A stretch of DNA of 64,000 bases from Plastoroseomonas arctica (GTDB taxonomy: Bacteria > Pseudomonadota > Alphaproteobacteria > Acetobacterales > Acetobacteraceae): positions 108,024 to 172,023 of the forward strand of contig NZ_JAAEDH010000006.1 in NCBI RefSeq assembly GCF_018128965.1, written 5' to 3'. The notes beneath the pieces were generated by a model. It was given only the letters and a program-made list of their open reading frames with translations, made no database searches and had not been told where the DNA came from. Both the position numbers and the translations under genes were made by a program. Below, one piece after another: positions 52,555 through 62,595 of this stretch. Position 1 is the stretch's first letter. The number at the start of each line of letters is the position of its first letter.

Positions 52555-55500
52555 ATGTTGTCATCGGTCTTCGTCGACCGCCCGCGCCTCGCGGTCGTGA
52601 TCGCCATCGTCATCGCGCTGGCCGGTGGCCTCGCGATGCTGCGCATCCCGGTCTCGCAGCTGCCCGACATCGTGCCCCCCCAGGTCTCCGTCACCACGCG
52701 CTATCCGGGCGCTTCGGCGGCGGTCATCGAGCAGACGGTGGCGCAGGTGATCGAGGCCTCGGTCAACGGCGTGGACCGCATGCTGTACATGCGCTCGAAC
52801 TCGGCCAATGACGGCACCTACACGCTGTCGGTGTCCTTCTCCCTCGGCACCAACCCCGATATCGCGACCGTCAACGTGAACAACCGCGTGCAGGCCGCCC
52901 TCGCGCGGCTGCCGCAGGAGGTGCAGCGCAACGGTGTCACGGTGCGCAAGCAATCCGCCGCCATCCTGCAGTTCATCTTCGTCTATTCGGAAAGCGGCGA
53001 GCACACGCCGCTGTTCCTGTCGAACTACACCACCATCAACATCCTCGACCGCCTCGCGCGTGTACCCGGCGTGGGCCAAGTGAACCTGTTCGGCGCGCTC
53101 GACTATTCCATGCGCATCTGGTTCGAGACCGACCGGCTGATCAGCCTCAACCTCACGCCGTCCGACATCGTGGCCGCGATCCAGGCGCAGAACGTGCAGG
53201 CGCCGGTCGGCCGGCTCGGCGCGCGACCGACCGGGAACGACCAGCAATTCCAGTTCAACCTCGAGACGCGCGGCCGGCTCACCTCCGCGCAGGAATTCGA
53301 GGATATCCTGATCCGCGCCAACCCAGATGGCTCGACGCTGCGCGTGCGCGACGTCGCGCGGGTGGAGCTCGGCGCGGCGAGCGAGGATACCGAGAGCCGC
53401 TACAACGGTCAGCCGGCGGTGTCCTTCGGCATCTATCTCGCCCCGGGTGCCAATGCCGTGCAGGCGGCGACCGCGGTGCGCAACACCATGCAGGAGCTGA
53501 AGGGCCGCTTCCCCTCGGGGATGAACTACCGCGTCTTCTTCGACACCTCGGACTTCGTGAGCGACACGATCTACGAGGTGATCAAGACGCTGCTCGAAGC
53601 CTTCGTCCTCGTCGTCATCGTGGTCTACCTGTTCCTGGGTAATTTCCGCGCCACCATCATCCCCACCATCGCGGTGCCGGTGAGCCTGGTGGGCGCCTTC
53701 GCGATCCTGCTGGGGCTGGGCTATTCGGCCAACACCATCTCGCTGCTCGCGATGGTGCTTGCCATCGGCATCGTCGTCGACGACGCCATCGTCGTGGTCG
53801 AGAACGTCGAGCGCGTGATGGAGGAGGAACCCGACCTCACCCCGGCCGAGGCGACCAAGAAGGCGATGGCGCAGATCACCGCGCCGATCATCGCCATCAC
53901 GCTCGTGCTGCTCTCGGTCTTCGTGCCCATCGGGTTCATCCCGGGCCTGTCGGGCGAGCTGTTCCGACAGTTCGCGGTGACCATCTCGGCGGCGATGGTG
54001 ATCAGCGCCATCAACGCGCTCACCCTCTCGCCCGCGCTGTGCGCGGTGCTGCTGAGGCCGCATCACGGGCCGCGGCGTGGACCGATCCAGTACGTGCTGC
54101 GCAGCATCGACTGGACGCGCGACAAGTATGCCGGCGCCGTCACCCGGCTGGTGCGACTCTCCTTCCTCTCGATCCTGCTTACGGTCGGCTTCGCCGTGGG
54201 GGTGTATTTCCTCTCCGCGCGCACGCCCACCGGCTTCCTGCCGCAGGAGGACCAGGGCGCCTTCTTCGTGCAGGTGCAGCTGCCGCAGGGCGCCTCGGTC
54301 ACCCGCACGCGCGAGACGGTGGTCCAGGTCGAGGAGATCCTGCGCAACATTCCCTCGGTCCAAGGCACGCTCGCGATCGTGGGCTTCTCGCTGATCGATG
54401 GCGGCGCGCAGTCGAACTCGGCGTTCCTGGTCGCGCGGCTGAAGCCCTTCGCGGATCGCGCCGACGCCTCGATGTCGGTGCAGGCGGCGATCGGGCGGGT
54501 GTTCGGCGCGGGGGCTGGGATCCGCACGGCCAATGTCTTCGCCTTCAACCTGCCGCCGATCATCGGCCTCGGCACCGGTGGCGGCTTCGAATACATCCTG
54601 CAGGATTACGAGGGCCGCTCGACCCAGGACCTCGCCGCCGCGATGCTCGCGATGATCGTCTCGGCGAACCAGGACCCGCGGCTGACGGCGGTGTTCTCGA
54701 CCTTCAACGCATCGAACCCTTCGCTGTTCCTCGACCTCGACCGCGAGAAGGCGCAGGCGCTGGGGCTGTCCATCGCGCAGGTGTTCAACACGCTGCAATC
54801 CACGCTGGGCGGCTTCTACGTCAACGACTTCAACCTGTTCGGCCGCACCTGGCAGGTGAACATCCAGGGCGAGCCGTCCGACCGCAACGACATCGAGGAC
54901 ATCTTCCGCATCCACATCCGCAATTCGCAGGGGCAGATGGTGCCGCTCGGCGCGGTCGCGTCGCTGCAGCCGGCGGTCGGGCCGCAGACCATCTTCCGCT
55001 ACAACAACTACCGCGGCATCTCGATGAGCGGCGCCGGGCGGCCAGGCGTCTCCTCCGGCGATGCGCTGGCCGCGATGGAGCAGCTCTCCGCGCGCGTCCT
55101 GCCGCCGGGCTTCGGCTATGAATGGACCGGCGTCGCCTTCCAGGAGAAGGCGGCGGCAGGGCAGACGGTCTACATCCTCGCGCTATCGGTGCTGTTCGCC
55201 TACCTGTTCCTGGTCGCACTGTACGAAAGCTGGGTGATCCCGATCCCGGTGCTGCTGTCCGTGGCGGTCGGCGTGCTCGGGGCCTTCGTGGCGTTGCTGA
55301 TCACCGGCCTGCCGCTCGACGTCTATGCGCAGATCGGCCTTGTGGTGCTGATCGCGCTCGCGGCCAAGAACGGCATCCTGATCGTGGAATTCGCCAAGGA
55401 GAAGCGCGAGGAGGGCATGCCCGTGCGGGAGGCCGCGATCCAGGGCGCGCGCCTGCGGTTCCGCGCGGTGATGATGACGTCCATCGCCTTCATCCTGGGC

Positions 55501-55716
55501 CTGGTGCCGCTGGTCTTCGCCTCGGGCGCGGCCATGCTCTCCCGTCGGGCCGTGGGTACCGCGGTGTTCGGCGGCATGCTGGGGGCTGCGATCATCGGCA
55601 TCTTCATGATCCCGATGCTCTACGTGGTGTTCCAGTCCATGCGCGAGGCCACCAAGCGCCGCTTCGCCGCGAAATCGCCCGAGCCGCAGATGCACCCTTC
55701 CCCAATCGGGGAATGA
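52555..55716 (+). CDS. RND efflux permease, HAE1 type
   Basis: 1053 residues, full length. Twelve helices with two large periplasmic loops; [20 protein letters not shown] near the N-terminus, the helix-4 [20 protein letters not shown] with the proton-relay Asp pair, and a repeated [21 protein letters not shown] with the Lys of the C-half. Similar to AcrB/MexB; substrates unknown. With the adaptor it makes a two-gene operon; no TolC homologue follows. Confidence 0.97.
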   Translation: MLSSVFVDRPRLAVVIAIVIALAGGLAMLRIPVSQLPDIVPPQVSVTTRYPGASAAVIEQTVAQVIEASVNGVDRMLYMRSNSANDGTYTLSVSFSLGTNPDIATVNVNNRVQAALARLPQEVQRNGVTVRKQSAAILQFIFVYSESGEHTPLFLSNYTTINILDRLARVPGVGQVNLFGALDYSMRIWFETDRLISLNLTPSDIVAAIQAQNVQAPVGRLGARPTGNDQQFQFNLETRGRLTSAQEFEDILIRANPDGSTLRVRDVARVELGAASEDTESRYNGQPAVSFGIYLAPGANAVQAATAVRNTMQELKGRFPSGMNYRVFFDTSDFVSDTIYEVIKTLLEAFVLVVIVVYLFLGNFRATIIPTIAVPVSLVGAFAILLGLGYSANTISLLAMVLAIGIVVDDAIVVVENVERVMEEEPDLTPAEATKKAMAQITAPIIAITLVLLSVFVPIGFIPGLSGELFRQFAVTISAAMVISAINALTLSPALCAVLLRPHHGPRRGPIQYVLRSIDWTRDKYAGAVTRLVRLSFLSILLTVGFAVGVYFLSARTPTGFLPQEDQGAFFVQVQLPQGASVTRTRETVVQVEEILRNIPSVQGTLAIVGFSLIDGGAQSNSAFLVARLKPFADRADASMSVQAAIGRVFGAGAGIRTANVFAFNLPPIIGLGTGGGFEYILQDYEGRSTQDLAAAMLAMIVSANQDPRLTAVFSTFNASNPSLFLDLDREKAQALGLSIAQVFNTLQSTLGGFYVNDFNLFGRTWQVNIQGEPSDRNDIEDIFRIHIRNSQGQMVPLGAVASLQPAVGPQTIFRYNNYRGISMSGAGRPGVSSGDALAAMEQLSARVLPPGFGYEWTGVAFQEKAAAGQTVYILALSVLFAYLFLVALYESWVIPIPVLLSVAVGVLGAFVALLITGLPLDVYAQIGLVVLIALAAKNGILIVEFAKEKREEGMPVREAAIQGARLRFRAVMMTSIAFILGLVPLVFASGAAMLSRRAVGTAVFGGMLGAAIIGIFMIPMLYVVFQSMREATKRRFAAKSPEPQMHPSPIGE

Positions 55717-55755
55717 TCGCAGATGATGGACGGCAAATCTTGAGGGAGAAGTGTC

Positions 55756-58065
55756 ATGGCCAAGTTCGGATTGAGCCAGCCGGTGCGCCGCGTGGAAGAC
55801 CCGCGGCTGCTGCAGGGTCACGGCCTCTACACCGATGACATCGGCACGATGGGCGCGGCGCACGGCATGGTGCTGCGCAGCCCGCACGCCCATGCCCGCA
55901 TCCTGAGCCTGGACACCGCCGCCGCCGCCGCCATGCCCGGCGTGCTCGCCGTCATCACCGGGGCCGACATGCAGGCGGCGGGCCTGGGCGAGGTGCCCTG
56001 CGTCATTCCGCTGAAGAACTCCGACGGCACGCCGCGATCCGAGACGCCGCGCCTGGCCCTGGCCACCGACATGGTTCGCCACGTAGGCGACCCGGTCGCC
56101 TTCATCGTCGCCGAGACGGAGCAGGCCGCGCGCGACGCCTCCGAAGCCGTCGAGGTGGAGTACGAGATTCTCCCCTCGGCGACCGACCTCGCGACCGCCC
56201 ATGAGCCGGGTGCGGCCAAGGTGTGGCCTGGCATCACGAGCAACATCTGCTTTGACTGGGACGCCGGCGACAAGGCCAAGGCCGACGCGCTGTTCGATCA
56301 GGCCGCCCACATCACGCGTCTGACCGTGGTGAACAACCGCGTGGTCGTGGCCAGCATGGAGGCGCGCGCGGCCCTGGCCGAATACGACGCCGCCACCGAC
56401 CACTGGACGCTGACGACGAACACGCAAGGGTCGTGGCTGCTGCAGAAGCTGCTGGCCGAGGTCGTGTTCAAGCAGCCGGCGACCCATTTCCGCGTCATCA
56501 CGCCCGATGTCGGCGGCGGCTTCGGCATGAAGCTCTACCTGTATGCGGAGCATGTGATGGTGTGCTTCGCGGCACGGCTGCTGAAGCGTGCGGTGCGCTG
56601 GGCCTCGGGCCGCACCGAGGCCTTCATGGCCGACACGCACGGGCGCGACAACATCACGCGCGGCGAACTGGCTCTCGACAAGGACGGCAATTTCCTCGCG
56701 CTGCGCACCCGCAATCACGCGAACATGGGCGCCTATCTGTCCACCTTCGCGCCGTTCATCCCGACTGGCGCGGGCACCAAGGTGCTGGCCTCGGTCTACA
56801 ACTTCCAGGCGATCCACGCGCATGTGCTGGGCGTGCTGACCAACACCACCCCCGTCGACGCCTATCGCGGCGCGGGGCGCCCGGAAAGCAACTACCTGGT
56901 CGAGCGGCTGATCGACGCTGCTGCGCGCGAGACAGGGCGCGACCGCATCGCGCTGCGCCGGCAGAACATGGTGGGTGCTGCGGCCATGCCCTACACCTCC
57001 GCGATGGGGCAGCGCTACGACAGCGGCGAGTTCGAGCGGCTGATGGACACCGCACTCGCCAAGATCGACTGGGCCGGCTTCCCCGCACGACAGGCTGCGG
57101 CGGCCGCCAAGGGCAAGCAGCGCGGCATCGGCATGGCCTACTATCTCGAGGCCACCGGCGGCGCGAATTCCGAAAACGCCAAGGTGGTGTTCGCGGAGGA
57201 CGGTTTTGTGGACGTCTATGTCGGCACGCAGTCCACCGGCCAGGGCCATGAGACCGCCTACGCCATGCTCACCAACCACGAGCTCGGCGTGCCTATGGAG
57301 AAGATTCGCATCCGCCAGGGCGATTCATCCTCGCTGCCCTCGGGCGGCGGCACCGGCGGGGCGCGCAGCCTCTACTCCGAAGGCCAGGCGATCCTGGTGA
57401 CGACCGCGAGCGTGGTCGAAAAGGGCAAGCAGGCCGCTGGCGAAATCCTGGAAGCCTCGGTCGCCGATATCGAATTCACGACCGGCCGCTTCGCGGTCGC
57501 CGGCACTGACCGCGGCATCGCGATCCTCGAACTCGCCGCGACGCAGCGAAAGCGCGTGGCATCCGGCGAAAGCGCCATCCTGCTCGACGCCGAGGAGACC
57601 GCCGAGATTAAGGCGCACACCTTCCCCAATGGCTGCCACGTGGCCGAGGTGGAGGTCGACCCCGACACCGGCATCGTCACCATCCCCACCTACATCGTCA
57701 TCGACGATGTGGGCCACGCGCTTAACCCGATGATCGTGCGCGGGCAGGTCCATGGCGGCGTAGCCCAGGGCATCGGCCAGGCGATGCTGGAACGTACTGC
57801 GTATGATCCCGAAAGCGGCCAGCTGCTCTCTGCGTCCTTCATGGATTACGCGCTGCCGCGCGCCGATGACCTTCCCAATATCGACGTCGACTTCATCGAA
57901 GTGCCCTGCGAGACGAACCCGCTCGGCGTGAAGGGTGCGGGCGAGGCAGGGTCGGTGGGTTCGCCGCCGGCGCTGATGAACGCCATTGTGGATGCGCTGG
58001 GTGGGCGTGCGGTGGATATGCCGGCGACGCCCGAGATCGTGTGGAAGGCGCTGCGGGCAGCGTAG
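55756..58065 (+). CDS. Molybdopterin-binding large subunit of xanthine dehydrogenase/CO dehydrogenase family, unpartnered
   Basis: 769 residues. SQPVRRVEDPRLLQGHGLYT is the usual start. The Mo-side loop reads DAYRGAGRPES (about 368-378), not the VAYRCSFR of true CO dehydrogenase, and the catalytic Glu lies in GVKGAGEAGSVG (near 729). It belongs with aldehyde/xanthine-type or quinoline-type hydroxylases. The small 2Fe-2S and FAD subunits that normally accompany it are absent on both sides, so they must be elsewhere or be replaced. ATG 55756 is 40 bp past the RND gene. Confidence 0.9.
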   Translation: MAKFGLSQPVRRVEDPRLLQGHGLYTDDIGTMGAAHGMVLRSPHAHARILSLDTAAAAAMPGVLAVITGADMQAAGLGEVPCVIPLKNSDGTPRSETPRLALATDMVRHVGDPVAFIVAETEQAARDASEAVEVEYEILPSATDLATAHEPGAAKVWPGITSNICFDWDAGDKAKADALFDQAAHITRLTVVNNRVVVASMEARAALAEYDAATDHWTLTTNTQGSWLLQKLLAEVVFKQPATHFRVITPDVGGGFGMKLYLYAEHVMVCFAARLLKRAVRWASGRTEAFMADTHGRDNITRGELALDKDGNFLALRTRNHANMGAYLSTFAPFIPTGAGTKVLASVYNFQAIHAHVLGVLTNTTPVDAYRGAGRPESNYLVERLIDAAARETGRDRIALRRQNMVGAAAMPYTSAMGQRYDSGEFERLMDTALAKIDWAGFPARQAAAAAKGKQRGIGMAYYLEATGGANSENAKVVFAEDGFVDVYVGTQSTGQGHETAYAMLTNHELGVPMEKIRIRQGDSSSLPSGGGTGGARSLYSEGQAILVTTASVVEKGKQAAGEILEASVADIEFTTGRFAVAGTDRGIAILELAATQRKRVASGESAILLDAEETAEIKAHTFPNGCHVAEVEVDPDTGIVTIPTYIVIDDVGHALNPMIVRGQVHGGVAQGIGQAMLERTAYDPESGQLLSASFMDYALPRADDLPNIDVDFIEVPCETNPLGVKGAGEAGSVGSPPALMNAIVDALGGRAVDMPATPEIVWKALRAA

Positions 58066-58120
58066 AAAGCTTGGGGGGAAGAACTCCCCCCAATCCCCTC
58101 GTCTTTTATTCATATTTATT
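58066..58120 (+). terminator. Repeat-family terminator after molybdopterin gene
   Basis: AGAAAGC then TTGGGGGG (58071-58078) paired with CCCCCCAA (58086-58093), then TCTTTTATTCATATTTATT. It follows the stop directly. The 247-bp gap to htpX has an AT-rich centre with TTGGTGCTG and no gene. Confidence 0.7.
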
Positions 58121-58261
58121 GGTGCTGTTTGGAAAGCCAGTGCAGAGCTTAAAATTTTGGTGCTGAGTGTGTGGCCAGTCCCAGAAAATCATTGTTGGCT
58201 TGCTGCGCGGCCAGCGTCCATTCGGTAGCGTTTCGCGTCCCGCCGACCAATGCCAAAAAGC

Positions 58262-58303
58262 CAAAAATAAAAGAATGGGGCCCGGGGAAATTCTTTTCCC
58301 CGG
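58262..58303 (-). terminator. Repeat-family terminator for htpX
   Basis: CCGGGGAAA (58282-58290) paired with TTTCCCCGG (58295-58303), with an AT tract CAAAAATAAAAGAATGGGG to the left that becomes a T tract on the minus strand. It ends 10 bp from the htpX stop. Same layout as at 2626, but stem bases changed on both sides. Confidence 0.7.
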
Positions 58304-58312
58304 CCTTGCTTC

Positions 58313-59212
58313 CTACTGCCACGGGCTCCTGAACCCCGCCCGCGCCACCACCGGCGCCTGAAATCCCCCAACCATCGCCTGCAGCGCCGCCACCCGGTTT
58401 TCCGTCTTGGGATGCGTCGAAAACAGCCCATCCATCCGCAGTCCGGACAATGGGTTGATGATGAACATATGCGCCGTCGCGGGGTTCGCTTCCGCGGCCT
58501 GGTTCACCCGTCCATGTGCGTAGTGTTCCAGCTTCTGCAGCGCGTTGGCGAGTGCGAGGGGTTCGCCGCAGATCTCCGCACCCACGCGGTCCGCCTCGTA
58601 TTCGCGCGACCGGCTGATCGCCATCTGCACGATCATCGCGGCCAGCGGCGCGAGGACCACCATCAGGATCATCCCGATCGGTCCGTAGGGGCTTTGGCGT
58701 CCCTGACTGTCGCGACCGCCGAACAGGAAGCCGAACTGCGTGAGCATGCCGATCGCACCCGCGATGGTCGCGGTCACCGTCATGATCAGCGTGTCGCGGT
58801 TCTTGATGTGCGCGAGCTCATGCGCGATGACGCCGGCGGCCTCGGGCTCGCTCATCAGTTCGAGCAGGCCGGTATTCACCGCCACGGCCGCGCGTGACGG
58901 CGAGCGGCCGGTGGCGAACGCGTTGGGCTGGTCTTCGTGGATGACGTAGAGCGCCGGCATCGGAATGCCCGCGCGCGCCGCGAGCCGGGCGGTGATGTCG
59001 TACAGCCGCGGCGCATCCTGCGGGGTGATCGGCTGCGCGTTGTGCATGCTCAGCACCATGCGGTCGGAATTCCACCAGGCGAAGACGTTCATCGCGCAGG
59101 CGATCGCGAAGGCCACCGCCATGCCGGTGCGCCCGCCCATCACGTAGCCGATGCCCACGAACAGCGCGGTCAAGCCGGCGAGCAGCAGGACCGTTCGGAA
59201 ATAGCCACTCAT
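58313..59212 (-). CDS. htpX: Membrane zinc metalloprotease HtpX
   Basis: 299 residues. HELAH (His130, Glu131, His134) with two N-terminal helices (about 6-24 and 30-46) and another hydrophobic pair after the active site (ATIAGAIGMLTQFGFLFGG and ILMVVLAPLAAMIVQMAI). AFATGRSPSRAAVAVN is the conserved HtpX signature. It degrades misfolded membrane proteins. The ATG at 59210-59212 is clear. Confidence 0.96.
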   Translation of the reverse strand: MSGYFRTVLLLAGLTALFVGIGYVMGGRTGMAVAFAIACAMNVFAWWNSDRMVLSMHNAQPITPQDAPRLYDITARLAARAGIPMPALYVIHEDQPNAFATGRSPSRAAVAVNTGLLELMSEPEAAGVIAHELAHIKNRDTLIMTVTATIAGAIGMLTQFGFLFGGRDSQGRQSPYGPIGMILMVVLAPLAAMIVQMAISRSREYEADRVGAEICGEPLALANALQKLEHYAHGRVNQAAEANPATAHMFIINPLSGLRMDGLFSTHPKTENRVAALQAMVGGFQAPVVARAGFRSPWQ

Positions 59213-59260
59213 GTTGAAGACACTCTCCCGGAAGCGACTCAGCGACCCCAGATGTGGGTC

Positions 59261-59419
59261 ATGACGCCCGAAGAAAAAACACCCCCTGCCCTGCCGCTTG
59301 CATCCGTTGTGGAGAAGCCCAAGGCGCCGCCGCTGCCCAAGGAGGTTGACGGCCCGAAGGGACCCGAGCCGACCCGCTACGGCGATTGGGAGCAGAAGGG
59401 CCGATGCACGGATTTCTAG
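59261..59419 (+). CDS. Succinate dehydrogenase assembly factor 4 (DUF1674)
   Basis: 52 residues from ATG 59261 (ATG 59252 adds three). The conserved tail KEVDGPKGPEPTRYGDWEQK and GRCTDF identifies DUF1674/SdhAF4, which helps load FAD onto or protect the SdhA subunit. No sdh genes are in the window. It is divergent from htpX. Confidence 0.93.
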   Translation: MTPEEKTPPALPLASVVEKPKAPPLPKEVDGPKGPEPTRYGDWEQKGRCTDF

Positions 59420-59502
59420 CCCTGTCCGAAGCGCGAACGTGCTTGTGTTCCGCCCGCGGGATCAGCCACCGTCTCTTGTAACACTCTCGCCGATTCGCGG
59501 CT

Positions 59503-59537
59503 CGAGTCGCGCGTCAGCTATTTGTTCGCGCGACTCG
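59503..59537. terminator. Perfect 11-bp hairpin between convergent genes
   Basis: CGAGTCGCGCG (59503-59513) and CGCGCGACTCG (59527-59537) around a 13-base loop. It lies in the 186-bp convergent gap after the DUF1674 gene and before the MFS end. No T run follows, so it may act as a bidirectional rho-independent-like or a stabilising structure. A 10-bp palindrome GTTTCGAAAC follows at 59560. Confidence 0.5.
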
Positions 59538-59605
59538 GCGCAAGGCGTTGATTTGGCGCGTTTCGAAACTCGCAACCCACGAGCGATGTTGGCTCTCCGT
59601 TCCCA

Positions 59606-60775
59606 TCACGCCGGACGCCGTCCGATCAGGATGCTGACGCCGACCAGCCCAAGCCCCGCAAGCAGCAGCGTCGGCGCGACGCCGAGCCCGCTCAGCGCCA
59701 GGCCGTAGAGGATCGGTCCCAGGCTCTGCCCGCTGAAAAAGCTGAAGGCGTGCAGCGACACGGCCGAAGCGCGCGACTGCGGCGCCACCTCGCTTACCCG
59801 CGTCTGGATCGAGTTGTGAATCATGTAGAACCCGACGCCGAGGATCAGCATCGCCGCGATCGCGATGGCGAGGCTCGGCGCCACCCCGAAGCCGCCCAGG
59901 CCCAGCAGGCACAGCGCGCCGCCCAGCATCACCATCCGCCCCTGCCCGGCGTGGCGCAGGATGGGCGGGGCGATGATGGCGAAAACGATCCCGCCCAGCC
60001 CGAACCCGCCGATCGCGAGGCCTGATTCCGCAACGCCGCCAAGCCCGCGCTCGAGCAGCAGCCAGGCCACATAGGGGAAGATGCCGTAGATCAGCGCGCC
60101 CTCGATCGCGACCATGATGTAGAGGAAGCGCGCCGCGGGGTTGCCGATGATGTCGCGGTAGCGCTCCAGCGCGACCACCGGGTCGAAGCGGCCGCGTGCC
60201 TCCCGCATGCCGCCGCGCCAGGCCTCGTTGAGCACGAAGATCCCGGCGGCCAGCGCGACGGCTGCGCAGCCCAGGATCACCCCGCGCCAGCCGACGAACC
60301 CCATCAGGAAGCCGGCCAACGCGCCGCCGGCGATCTGCCCCGTTATGGCGAAGACCAGCAGGCGGCTGATCGCCACCTGGCGTTGCGCCATCGGCACCGC
60401 GTCGCCGATGATGGCGATGGTCACCGGCATCACCCCGCCCGCCGCCGCCCCGGCGAGGATGCGCGCCACCATCAGCCACCCCAACGTGGGTGCCAGGGCG
60501 CACAGCGTGAGCATCAGGGCCAGGATCAGCAGCGCGAAGGCAACCATCCGGCGCTTGCCGGTGGCGTCTGCCACGGGGCCCAGCACCGGCTGGATCAGCG
60601 CAAAGGGCAGCGAGAAGGCGGTCGAGAGCAGCGCGATCCGGTCGGCCGTGACCGCGAATTCGCGCCCCAGCTCGGCCGCCGCCGGATCCAACGCGCGGAT
60701 CGCCAGCGCCCCGGAAAAGCTCGCGATGCCGAAGACGCAGGTGAGGCGGAGCACGGAGGGGGCGGGAGGCAACAT
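59606..60775 (-). CDS. MFS transporter (drug-resistance-like)
   Basis: 389 residues from the ATG at 60773-60775. Twelve helices; motif A-like GPVADATGKRRMVAFALLIL after helix 2 and a repeat in the second half. Resembles DHA1-type multidrug or sugar-efflux proteins; substrate unknown. No regulator is adjacent. Confidence 0.88.
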   Translation of the reverse strand: MLPPAPSVLRLTCVFGIASFSGALAIRALDPAAAELGREFAVTADRIALLSTAFSLPFALIQPVLGPVADATGKRRMVAFALLILALMLTLCALAPTLGWLMVARILAGAAAGGVMPVTIAIIGDAVPMAQRQVAISRLLVFAITGQIAGGALAGFLMGFVGWRGVILGCAAVALAAGIFVLNEAWRGGMREARGRFDPVVALERYRDIIGNPAARFLYIMVAIEGALIYGIFPYVAWLLLERGLGGVAESGLAIGGFGLGGIVFAIIAPPILRHAGQGRMVMLGGALCLLGLGGFGVAPSLAIAIAAMLILGVGFYMIHNSIQTRVSEVAPQSRASAVSLHAFSFFSGQSLGPILYGLALSGLGVAPTLLLAGLGLVGVSILIGRRPA

Positions 60776-60902
60776 CTGAAGCGGAGTCTGGACGCCCTGA
60801 CCGCCCCTGCCCAGGGGGTGCGGCCGCATGGCGGGGTGGCGTGGGACGGGATGGCGTGAAATTTCGGCAGATCAGGCGCCGCGCTGGCGCATCCGCGCGC
60901 AG

Positions 60903-61295
60903 CTAGAACAGTGCGCCCCAGAGTGCCGCCAGCACCGCGACGCTCAGCGCCGTGAAGGTCAGCGCCATGCCGGTGACGCGGAAGACGAAGCGCTCCGGCT
61001 CCCGGCGGATGCCATAGGCGTGCACCGCGCGCCCGATCAGCGTCGCAAGGCCGATCGCGTGGATCACCGGGCGCGGCGTGCCGGTGGTCTCGGCGAGCGC
61101 TATCAGCAGCAGGATCAGCGGCACGTATTCGGCGAAGTTGCCGTGCGCGCGGCTGGCGCGCAGCAGCCGGCGATCCTCCCCGGTGCCGACCGCGATCTTG
61201 GCGTCGCGGCGTGCCGCGATGACCCGCAGGCTGATCGCCAGGAACAGGATGCCGAGCAGCGCGGCATAGAGCGCGGTGGTGCGGGGCTCGATCAT
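60903..61295 (-). CDS. MAPEG family membrane protein
   Basis: 130 residues from the ATG at 61293-61295. Four helices; the signature RASRAHGNFAEYVPLILLLI and GRAVHAYGI matches MAPEG (membrane-associated eicosanoid/glutathione metabolism) proteins, annotated in bacteria as glutathione S-transferase-like. Role in this organism unknown. Confidence 0.9.
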   Translation of the reverse strand: MIEPRTTALYAALLGILFLAISLRVIAARRDAKIAVGTGEDRRLLRASRAHGNFAEYVPLILLLIALAETTGTPRPVIHAIGLATLIGRAVHAYGIRREPERFVFRVTGMALTFTALSVAVLAALWGALF

Positions 61296-61444
61296 GGCGC
61301 GCCGTCGCGAACCCGCTCGCACTGCCCCTGCGTCATGCGCCACCTCCCGCTGCCGCGCCCAAGATGGGCAAGCGGGCGGGCGATGCAAGCGCGGCGCGCT
61401 GCAATGCCGTGGCCTTGGCGCCCCTGCGCGCCTACATGCGGCGG

Positions 61445-62593
61445 ATGGAACCGCTCGCCCTCTACATCCACTGGCCGTTCTGCGCCTCCAAATGCCCCTA
61501 TTGCGACTTCAACTCCCATGTGCGGGACGGGGTGGACGCGGCGCGCCACGGCCGCGCGCTGCGGCGCGAGCTGGCGCATGAGGCGGCGCGCACCGGGCGG
61601 CGGCCGCTCGCCTCCATCTTCTTCGGCGGCGGCACACCGAGCCTGATGCCGCCGGAGGTCGTGGCCGACCTCGTCGCCGATGCCCGCGCCCTGTTCGACG
61701 CCGCCCCCGACATCGAGGTCACGCTCGAGGCCAACCCGACCAGCGTCGAGATCGCCAAGCTGCGCGCCTTCGCCCAGGCCGGGGTGAACCGCGCCTCGCT
61801 CGGCGTGCAGGCGCTGGATACGGAGGCGCTGCGCTTCCTCGGCCGCCAGCACGATGCGGGGGAAGCGATCGCCGCGCTGGAGGCCGCGCGCGCCATCTTC
61901 CCGCGCCTGTCCTTCGACATGATCTATGCCCGCCCCGGCCAGGGCGAAGCGGCGTGGCGGGCCGAGCTGCGACGCGCGCTGGCCCTGGCCGCCGACCACC
62001 TCTCGCTCTACCAGCTGACCATCGAGCCGGGGACGAAGTTTTCGACGCTGTTCGGGCGTGGCGAATTCACCCTGCCGGAAGGCGATGCGGCGGCGGCTCT
62101 CTACGCGGCGACGGCCGAGGAGGCGGGCGCATTCGGCCTCGCCGCCTACGAGGTCAGCAACTACGCGCGGCCCGGTGCGGAAAGCCGGCACAACCTGCAA
62201 TACTGGCGCTATGGCGACTATCTCGGCATCGGCGCCGGCGCGCACCAGCGGGTGCTCGAACCCGCGGGCATGCGCGCCGCCCGCCGCCACCGCGCGCCCG
62301 AGGAGTGGCTCGCCCGCGTCGAGCGCGACGGCCACGCCGTGGTCGAGGAGGAATGGCTCACCCCGCGTGACCGCGCGCGGGAGGCACTGCTGATGGGCCT
62401 GCGCCTGGCCGAGGGCGTCGAGCTCGCGCGCATCGAGGCCCGCAGCGGCCTCGCCTTCGACGATTGCATCGACGCCGCGACGCTGCGCGACTGCGTCGAG
62501 GCCGGCTACCTCGAACAATCGCCCGGCCGGCTGCGCGCCACCGGCGAGGGACTCATCCGGCTCGACGCGCTGCTGCCGCGCCTGGTCGCCTGA
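61445..62593 (+). CDS. hemW: Radical-SAM heme chaperone HemW
   Basis: 382 residues from ATG 61445 (ATG 61436 adds MRR). The cluster motif is CASKCPYC (Cys13, Cys17, Cys20) and FFGGGTPSLMPPE follows. The C-terminal HemW domain has the heme-related histidine region around GAHQRV. Once called oxygen-independent coproporphyrinogen oxidase-like, it delivers heme to respiratory enzymes. It converges with rsmI 2 bp away. Confidence 0.94.
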   Translation: MEPLALYIHWPFCASKCPYCDFNSHVRDGVDAARHGRALRRELAHEAARTGRRPLASIFFGGGTPSLMPPEVVADLVADARALFDAAPDIEVTLEANPTSVEIAKLRAFAQAGVNRASLGVQALDTEALRFLGRQHDAGEAIAALEAARAIFPRLSFDMIYARPGQGEAAWRAELRRALALAADHLSLYQLTIEPGTKFSTLFGRGEFTLPEGDAAAALYAATAEEAGAFGLAAYEVSNYARPGAESRHNLQYWRYGDYLGIGAGAHQRVLEPAGMRAARRHRAPEEWLARVERDGHAVVEEEWLTPRDRAREALLMGLRLAEGVELARIEARSGLAFDDCIDAATLRDCVEAGYLEQSPGRLRATGEGLIRLDALLPRLVA

Positions 62594-62595
62594 CG

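Noticed and set aside
49908..52811. 967-codon plus-strand frame spanning two lactonases and the RND adaptor
   Set aside because: It overlaps genes on both strands and reads as Arg/Ala/Pro/Gly-rich noise without motifs.
52561..54915. 784-codon minus-strand frame opposite the RND permease
   Set aside because: His/Asp/Arg-rich shadow of a clear HAE1 permease.
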